NCBI GenBank assembly: GCA_029287965.1
Contig: JARFQC010000251.1
Coordinates: 1 to 8,707 of the forward strand
Source of the DNA: Arenicellales bacterium
GTDB lineage: Bacteria > Pseudomonadota > Gammaproteobacteria > BMS3Bbin11
Length of the DNA stretch: 8,707 nt
Direction: 5' to 3'
A model generated the notes under the pieces. The model saw nothing but the letters and a program-made list of their open reading frames with translations. It did not search any database and was not told the DNA's origin. Made by a program: the position numbers and the translations under genes. How positions within the stretch are numbered: position 1 is the stretch's first letter; every line of letters begins with the position of its first letter. This document shows, in pieces, positions 5,589-8,707 of this stretch.

Positions 5589-8039
5589 CTCAGGAGGCAT
5601 GCGCAGTTTTTGTTCAGTAGGTGGTCGCGTGCCATCGATGATTTCAGGCTTGGCGATCCCGAATCCCTGGCCAAAGTCGACATCCAGGTCATGGAGTTTC
5701 TGCATGATGGCCGCGTTTTCAACGTACTCGGCTATCGTCTTTTTACCCATGATATGGCCAATTTCGTTGATGGAACGGACCATGGCCGTGTCGACCGGGT
5801 CTGTCAGTATGTCCTTGACGAAAATGCCGTCAATCTTGATGAAGTCCACAGGCAGGGTCTTGAGGTAGGCATAGGAGGACATGCCGGAGCCAAAATCATC
5901 CAGGGCGAAGCGACAGCCAACTGCCTTGAGTTCCTTGATCAGCTTGCGTGCTTGTGCCAGATTGGCGATCGCGACGGTCTCGGTAATTTCAAAACAGATC
6001 TTGCTGCCGGGGACACGGTTCCTGTGAATAGCTTCCAGGGCGAATCCGGCAAAGGTCTCATCGGTCAGCGTCTGCCCGGACAGGTTCAGCATGCAGGTGT
6101 CAAGACGCTTGAGCTGCTCGGTATCTTTTGACAGCCATTTCAGGGCAGACTCTACAACCCACCGGTCGAGTTCATGCATCAGGTTATAACGTTCAGCAGC
6201 GGGCAGAAATGCACCGGCTGGAATCGTCTTGCCGTCCTTATCTTTCATGCGAATGAGTACTTCGAATATCTCGCCGATATTGAGTTCCGGGTCAATCGGG
6301 ACGATGGGCTGGGTGGCAAGCAGAAGGGTGTCGTCGTCGATAGCCTCGTGAATGCGGGAGACCCACTCCGTGTCCTTGTGGCGCCGCAGCATGTCGAGAT
6401 CATTGGGTTGAAATACGCGTACCCGGTTGCGGCCTGCATCCTTGGCTGCATAGCACGCCCGGTCTGCCATGCTTAATAGCTCGTCCTTGTTGTCCGTGTT
6501 GATGTCAATTGTGACCAGGCCGATGCTGACACCCAGGCCGAAACTTTTTTCATCCCAGCTGAACCGGTAGTCCTCGACTTCTTCGCGCAGCCTGTTGGCG
6601 ACAAATTCCGCCCTGTGTACTGTCGAGTCCTCGAGCAGCACACCGAATTCATCACCACCCAATCGGGCCAGCGTGTCCGTCTCGCCAATGTGCTCGCGAA
6701 TCCGCTCGCTCAACTGGCGGAGCATTTCGTCACCGGCAATATGGCCGCAGCTGTCGTTGACCATCTTGAACTGATCGAGATCAAGATACAGCAGTGCATG
6801 GGTGCCAGCGCCGGTTTTCTTGGTCTTGTCAATCAGTGACTGGATCCGGTTATCGAACTCGTTCCGGTTGATCAGCCCGGTAAGGCCGTCGTGGGTTGCC
6901 TGGTAAACGAGCTGCTGTGCAAGCTCCTGCGCTTCGGTCAAATCCTGAAGCACGATTACGCTGCCCATTGTCCGGCCGGACTGGTCGAGTGTCGGTGCAA
7001 CGGAATACTCAACGCTCTTGTACATACCATCCCTGCTGGTCAGTACGCCGGTACCCTTGACCGTTTCCAGCTGAGGTTCAGTTGCGGATTCGTGGCGGAT
7101 GGGCAGCTCTATCTGCTTGTCCTGCTTGCTCTTGCGCAGATCGAGGATTTTTTCGACATCCTTGAAACGGGCGTGTTCGATGGACCAGCCGGTCATCCTT
7201 TCACCGGCAGGGTTCAGAAATTCAACCTGGCCGCCCCGGTCTATGGTGATGACAGCATCGGTAATTGAATACAGGGTTGTTTCGGCCAGTTCCTTTTCCT
7301 TTTCCAGGTCTTTTTCTACGGCATGCTGTCTCTCCAGGGCGCTCTCGAGTTCCAGCTGCTGGTCAGTGAGGTGATCAAGCGCCCTGTTGATAAAGGTTCC
7401 CAGAAAGCCGAATTCATCCTGTCGCTTGTCATCAAAACGTATTTTATCGCGACCATCGGCAAAATCCCGCGCCGTCGTAACCATGTTCATGAATGGAAGG
7501 GATATGATGCGTTTGAGGACAAACTGCAGGAACAGGCCAAACAGCAGAAACAGGCCCACCATACTGACAAGAATGTTTTTACGGTATTCCGCCACCACCT
7601 GTGTCAATGGCTGCTGGTAGATCATGATCGAACCGGAACGCAGGAGTTCAGGCGTATCGTCGCTGACGGGTATGCGGGTGTAGAAGGTCTTCTTGGTCGC
7701 CACCTGTTCGCTGGTAATTTGACCGAGCGTGATCGTTTCATGCGTCAGGGTCACGACCAGGGCATCGAAGCCGAAACTTTTACGCCACTCATCCAATTCA
7801 TCATGAAATGAATCCAGTGGTTCGCCTGCATGCGATTCCATCAGGTCATCGATATTGCCTACGGCAGCGGTAATACTCAGATCGCGTTCGTATCGCAGTG
7901 CGTCCTCGATGTAATTATTGATGATCGCTGTGAGGATCAGACCGACGATGACCAGTCCCCAGAATACTATCCCGGTGACTTTGGCAGGCAGGCCGGTGGA
8001 ACGTAGTTTCGGCTGGCTTTTTTCACCGGTACTGCTCAC
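5577..8039 (-). CDS. Membrane-bound HAMP-PAS-GGDEF-EAL c-di-GMP signalling protein
   Basis: An 820-residue inner-membrane protein likely to make and/or degrade c-di-GMP. It contains membrane helix 1 (about 21-40), a periplasmic sensor of about 115 residues (41-155) that I cannot assign to a family, helix 2 (156-175), HAMP (about 176-227), a Glu/Lys-rich coiled coil (228-253), PAS (about 251-370), GGDEF (380-543) and EAL (560-800). The cyclase motif GGDEF (461-465) is intact. The product-inhibition RxxD is absent, because GETD occupies that position. The phosphodiesterase residues are present: Glu593 in EVL (an accepted variant of EAL), Asn652, Glu684, Asp714/Asp715 in DDFGSG, Lys735, Asp737, Glu771 and Gln791. 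Both domains therefore look catalytically competent. The GTG at 8039 is chosen because it forms a GTGA overlap with the stop of the upstream gene; a GTG at 8054 would add five residues. Neither has a clear Shine-Dalgarno, so translational coupling is likely. Confidence 0.93.
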   Translation of the reverse strand: MSSTGEKSQPKLRSTGLPAKVTGIVFWGLVIVGLILTAIINNYIEDALRYERDLSITAAVGNIDDLMESHAGEPLDSFHDELDEWRKSFGFDALVVTLTHETITLGQITSEQVATKKTFYTRIPVSDDTPELLRSGSIMIYQQPLTQVVAEYRKNILVSMVGLFLLFGLFLQFVLKRIISLPFMNMVTTARDFADGRDKIRFDDKRQDEFGFLGTFINRALDHLTDQQLELESALERQHAVEKDLEKEKELAETTLYSITDAVITIDRGGQVEFLNPAGERMTGWSIEHARFKDVEKILDLRKSKQDKQIELPIRHESATEPQLETVKGTGVLTSRDGMYKSVEYSVAPTLDQSGRTMGSVIVLQDLTEAQELAQQLVYQATHDGLTGLINRNEFDNRIQSLIDKTKKTGAGTHALLYLDLDQFKMVNDSCGHIAGDEMLRQLSERIREHIGETDTLARLGGDEFGVLLEDSTVHRAEFVANRLREEVEDYRFSWDEKSFGLGVSIGLVTIDINTDNKDELLSMADRACYAAKDAGRNRVRVFQPNDLDMLRRHKDTEWVSRIHEAIDDDTLLLATQPIVPIDPELNIGEIFEVLIRMKDKDGKTIPAGAFLPAAERYNLMHELDRWVVESALKWLSKDTEQLKRLDTCMLNLSGQTLTDETFAGFALEAIHRNRVPGSKICFEITETVAIANLAQARKLIKELKAVGCRFALDDFGSGMSSYAYLKTLPVDFIKIDGIFVKDILTDPVDTAMVRSINEIGHIMGKKTIAEYVENAAIMQKLHDLDVDFGQGFGIAKPEIIDGTRPPTEQKLRMPPELSA

Positions 8040-8419
8040 CTGAAGCCGGCCCACTTGATGGTAATAAACATCGGGCAGACGCCGCTAAGACCTGCGCCAA
8101 GGATGGCAAAGCCGAGGAACCAGGCGACATACCAGAGTTGGTCATAGAAGAGTACATAGACAACGATAAGTACGGCGGCGAGGATGAGTCGCCAGACACG
8201 TTCAGCATCGAAGTTGAACCGTTGCTTGAAGTTAAAGCCATCAGACTCGTTGACCACCTTGTGACCGGTGATTTTCTCAACGATGATGGGTATGCGGAGG
8301 TTGGTGACAGCCTCGAACAGGGCGATGCCAATGATGCTGTAGATAAGCACGGGCAGTTCGAAATACAGGCCGATCAACAGCAAGACACCAACCGACAACC
8401 GATATGCGCGATCGGACAT
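8036..8419 (-). CDS. Small membrane protein with two DUF2892/YgaP-like units
   Basis: A 127-residue integral membrane protein. It appears to be a tandem duplication: residues 3-52 (DRAYRLSVGVLLL...RIPIIVEKITG) and 71-126 (ERVWRLILAAVLI...VCPMFITIKWAGF) align end to end, each a hairpin of two helices after an Arg-aromatic-Arg-Leu start. The second unit ends in the Cys-Pro motif (Cys115-Pro116) typical of the DUF2892 / YgaP C-terminal membrane domain. In the first unit the Cys is replaced by Ile and only the Pro (Pro44) remains. A polar linker (53-70) would face the cytosol. The ATG at 8419 is chosen over the GTG at 8473 because GAGGAGAAA precedes it directly and because the TATAAT box at 8463-8468 lies inside the longer frame. 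The stop overlaps the start of the c-di-GMP gene (GTGA), so the two are co-expressed and perhaps function together. No biochemical role is known to me. Confidence 0.85.
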   Translation of the reverse strand: MSDRAYRLSVGVLLLIGLYFELPVLIYSIIGIALFEAVTNLRIPIIVEKITGHKVVNESDGFNFKQRFNFDAERVWRLILAAVLIVVYVLFYDQLWYVAWFLGFAILGAGLSGVCPMFITIKWAGFR

Positions 8420-8462
8420 TTTCTCCTCGTCTTCCTCTGCTATTTGTGCAGTTTTTGAACCT

Positions 8463-8468
8463 ATTATA
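8463..8468 (-). promoter_or_regulatory. -10 box of the DUF2892-GGDEF/EAL operon
   Basis: A perfect TATAAT on the minus strand with a predicted start near 8456, giving a leader of about 36 nt to the strong ribosome site of the ATG at 8419. No good -35 hexamer lies 16-18 bases upstream. That suggests a promoter needing an activator, and an inverted repeat occupies the expected place. Confidence 0.6.
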
Positions 8469-8488
8469 GACACTTCGCTCCAGGAAAC

Positions 8489-8507
8489 ACCAACCGGCAG
8501 GGTTGGT
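8489..8507. promoter_or_regulatory. Inverted repeat, candidate regulator site upstream of the operon promoter
   Basis: ACCAACC-GGCAG-GGTTGGT is a perfect 7-bp dyad with a 5-base centre at 8498. That centre is about 42 bases before the predicted start of the minus-strand operon and covers the -35 position, as class II activator sites do. It could also form an RNA hairpin, but no T-run follows it on either strand, so a terminator is unlikely. Confidence 0.45.
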
Positions 8508-8518
8508 CATTAAAAAAG

Positions 8519-8697
8519 CTTGACACAGCGTCACGCGGGACATCACACTGAGCGCCATGTTTACTGCAGATCTGACCATTCTAAAGCCATCCGTGCGTCG
8601 CTGGGCGATGCACGCGCGTGGCTTTTGTATGACCTGATGTAAGCGTTAAACAAGGAATCATATCCAAAGGCCACAGTGAACACTGTGGCCTTTTTTT
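8519..8697 (+). ncRNA. Candidate small RNA ending in a strong terminator
   Basis: No convincing protein gene lies here. A perfect TTGACA (8519-8524) could be a -35 box, but the -10 region about 17 bases on (around ATCACA) is poor. Inside is a hairpin, CGTGCGTCG-CTGGG-CGATGCACG (8592-8614, nine pairs with one G-U), extended by GCCA/TGGC at 8586-8589 and 8619-8622. The stretch closes with the perfect terminator at 8666-8697. The layout fits an intergenic sRNA, but the sequence matches no RNA family I know. Alternatives are the 3' tail of an unseen transcript or a very short peptide gene at 8557-8637. Confidence 0.3.
8666..8697 (+). terminator. Strong Rho-independent terminator
   Basis: A perfect 12-bp stem, AAAGGCCACAGT / ACTGTGGCCTTT (8666-8677 and 8682-8693), has a GAAC loop and runs into seven Ts on the plus strand (8691-8697). 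On the minus strand only TTT follows, so the main direction is plus. No plus-strand protein gene ends nearby within the window. Confidence 0.92.
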
Positions 8698-8707
8698 ATG
8701 GGTGGGA

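Noticed and set aside
5610..6131. Long plus-strand open frame (173 codons) inside the EAL region
   Set aside because: It is antisense to a well-supported EAL domain, has no ribosome site, and its translation has no recognisable domain.
7323..7811. Plus-strand open frame of 162 codons opposite the HAMP/sensor region
   Set aside because: It is antisense to coding sequence with convincing membrane, HAMP and coiled-coil features. The product is rich in unlikely runs and has no ribosome site.
8557..8637. 26-codon plus-strand frame inside the candidate sRNA region
   Set aside because: There is no Shine-Dalgarno, no hydrophobic or conserved pattern, and the hairpin falls in its middle. A peptide is possible but unsupported.

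Overview
The window looks like a chromosomal segment of a gammaproteobacterium, probably free-living and aerobic. The evidence is a large single-chain PurL with a fused glutaminase domain, a Cox15-type heme A synthase (so an aa3-type oxidase is expected), a CspA-family cold-shock protein and a large membrane-bound GGDEF-EAL protein. No genus can be named from the sequence alone. Genes are close-packed on both strands. There are no insertion sequences, phage genes, CRISPR arrays, rRNAs or recognisable tRNAs.

Left part (1-4251). The window opens inside purL (1-1242, +), of which only the C-terminal third is present. A small PAPS-type sulfotransferase gene (1258-1986, +) follows 15 bases after the purL stop, in the same frame. 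Opposite and convergent lie ctaA (2138-3193, -) and, just upstream of it, a second sulfotransferase-fold gene of the 'capsular polysaccharide synthesis' type (3249-4127, -). Two P-loop genes of sulfotransferase fold thus flank a respiratory gene. The csp gene (4274-4480, -) lies upstream of these on the same strand, but a clear hairpin terminator at 4221-4251 separates it from them.

Middle part (4481-5588). About 475 bases without a secure gene separate csp from a gene for a thioredoxin-like domain (CPHC) joined to a helical HEAT-like domain (4956-5588, +). The gap is AT-rich near 4805-4860. It holds a possible csp promoter, a possible very small one-helix membrane protein (4699-4803, -) behind a promoter-like pair, and a hairpin with a T-run on the minus strand.

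Right part (5577-8707). The thioredoxin/HEAT gene runs head-on into the 3' end of a large c-di-GMP gene (5577-8039, -; HAMP-PAS-GGDEF-EAL) and overlaps it by 12 bases. The c-di-GMP gene is coupled by a GTGA stop/start overlap to an upstream gene for a small membrane protein (8036-8419, -), which reads as two tandem DUF2892/YgaP-like units. This pair appears to be transcribed from a perfect TATAAT box at 8463-8468. A 7-bp inverted repeat is centred about 42 bases upstream of the predicted start, where a class II activator would bind. The last about 190 bases hold no convincing protein gene. They contain a perfect -35 hexamer, a long hairpin and an excellent plus-strand terminator (8666-8697), so an unannotated small RNA is possible.
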